Assembly (NCBI GenBank): GCA_903838415.1
Contig: CAILYI010000058.1
Span: forward strand, 1-33,019
DNA from: an uncultured Anaerolineae bacterium
Lineage (GTDB): Bacteria > Chloroflexota > Anaerolineae > Anaerolineales > Villigracilaceae
Direction of reading: 5' to 3'
Length of the DNA: 33,019 nucleotides
Shown in pieces: positions 32,737 through 33,019 of the stretch (positions are counted from its first letter, which is position 1; the number at the start of each line of letters is the position of its first letter). Under the pieces are notes generated by a model that was not told the origin of the DNA, ran no database searches, and worked only from the letters and a program-made list of their open reading frames with translations. Both the position numbers and the translations under genes were made by a program.

Positions 32737-32764
32737 CTTGACAGGACTGTCAATTTGAATAGAA
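32737..32764 (+). promoter_or_regulatory. Consensus sigma-70-type promoter, -35 inside a palindrome
   Basis: TTGACA (32737-32742), a 16-base spacer and TAGAAT (32759-32764), the best -35/-10 pair in the window. The -35 lies in a perfect inverted repeat TTGACAGGACTGTCAA (32737-32752), a plausible repressor site. Confidence 0.65.
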
Positions 32765-32770
32765 TTGGGC

Positions 32771-32886
32771 GCAATATGTGTCTATACCTCGCCCCTTTTT
32801 GGACTTCATTTCTTCAGTACTGCTTCGGGATAGGTGTTTCTGCTTTTCGGAACCAAGAGAGTCGCTTTTAGCGGCTCTTTTTTTTT
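32771..32886 (+). ncRNA. Candidate small RNA or attenuated mRNA leader
   Basis: From the expected start point after the promoter to the end of the terminator T tract, about 115 bases. No credible ORF lies inside. The unit has a promoter, a compact body and a terminator, followed 50 bases later by a strong ribosome binding site. It matches no RNA family that I recognise (not tmRNA, SRP or RNase P). Confidence 0.4.
32857..32886 (+). terminator. Terminator with nine-T tract
   Basis: A stem of 7-8 bp (32858-32865 with 32871-32878, one G-T wobble) and a TTTTA loop runs into a tract of nine T residues. Confidence 0.85.
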
Positions 32887-32937
32887 GCGCCTGCGCGCAG
32901 GTTAATAATCCAATTGTTCTAATTTGAAGGAGGAGAA

Positions 32938-32964
32938 ATGGCTAATAGCGTGTTTAAGAATTGA
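32938..32964 (+). CDS. 8-codon ORF after a strong ribosome binding site; leader peptide or broken cold-shock-like gene
   Basis: AAGGAGGAGAA lies directly before an ATG that encodes M-A-N-S-V-F-K-N and then TGA. A shift of frame after Lys7 gives L-N-R-G-S-E-Y, which recalls the start of CspA-type cold-shock proteins (M-A-N-G-x-V-K-W-F-N-R-G-K-G-Y). The match is short and includes loss of the Trp codon, so this is only a suggestion. A second short ATG frame follows at 32996 and is also stopped at once. Confidence 0.3.
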   Translation: MANSVFKN

Positions 32965-33019
32965 ATAGGGGTTCTGAATATTGTAAAATTTTAGGATGAT
33001 CAAAAACAGTTACTAGACC

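Larger units (their letters stand above)
32396..33019. other. AT-richer region without an established gene
   Basis: Lower GC by eye than the rest. It contains a 62-codon minus-strand ORF of unknown meaning, the promoter-terminator unit at 32737-32886, a 12-bp palindrome CCTGCGCGCAGG (32890-32901) and a short ORF at 32938. No recognised protein family. Confidence 0.6.

Overview
The window looks like chromosomal DNA from a Chloroflexota bacterium, most likely of the class Anaerolineae. This is inferred from gene content and was not computed. The signs are six lipoproteins built as lipobox, Thr/Pro-rich linker and NBR1-type (four-tryptophan) Ig-like domain; a split, B12-dependent acyl-CoA mutase; a DUF3090/SCO1664 gene pair shared with Actinobacteria; the absence of any LPS gene; and moderate-to-high GC with TATAAT-like -10 boxes close to start codons. 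No rRNA, tRNA, CRISPR array, transposase or phage gene was seen.

Layout. 1-653: 3' end of a BmpA/nucleoside-type ABC transporter ATPase, closed by a terminator. 773-5059: four consecutive NBR1-Ig lipoprotein genes; the first three each end in their own strong hairpin terminator. 5060-5276: a 21-bp tandem repeat and a long palindrome. 5277-5849 (-): DinB-like protein. 6100-7661: two-subunit class I fumarase, then a terminator-like hairpin. 7780-13200: surface polysaccharide module (GT39-like membrane protein, GT2 glycosyltransferase, Wzz-like protein, O-antigen ligase/polymerase, sulfotransferase). 13361-15991: orphan GAF histidine kinase and an alpha/beta hydrolase. 15988-19126 (-): NBR1-Ig lipoprotein, NBR1-Ig lipoprotein, queG, rdgB. 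19268-20611: multi-pass membrane protein of unknown function. 20635-24215 (-): CelD-like GNAT protein, then homoserine dehydrogenase, SCO1664-family kinase-like protein and DUF3090 protein. 24340-26019: acyl-CoA mutase large subunit. 26105-27028 (-): RNase Z. 27333-29648: FtsK/SpoIIIE. 29749-31344: OleC-like adenylating enzyme. 31445-32395 (-): metallophosphoesterase. 32396-33019: AT-richer tail with an unidentified minus-strand ORF, a compact promoter-to-terminator unit and a short ORF behind a strong ribosome binding site.

How the genes work together. The polysaccharide genes read as assembly and sulfation steps for an exported glycan; the lipoproteins would display Ig-like beta domains at the cell surface. 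Fumarase, acyl-CoA mutase and homoserine dehydrogenase are core metabolism. QueG, RdgB, RNase Z and FtsK are housekeeping.

Main points for follow-up: (1) the NBR1-Ig lipoprotein family, with a conserved segment just after the lipobox, one member joined to queG by an ATGA overlap; (2) the acyl-CoA mutase, which carries Phe89 and Gln207 where methylmalonyl-CoA mutase has Tyr and Arg, suggesting an isobutyryl-CoA-type substrate; (3) the DUF3090/SCO1664 pair next to homoserine dehydrogenase; (4) the promoter-to-terminator unit at 32737-32886, a candidate small RNA or attenuated leader.
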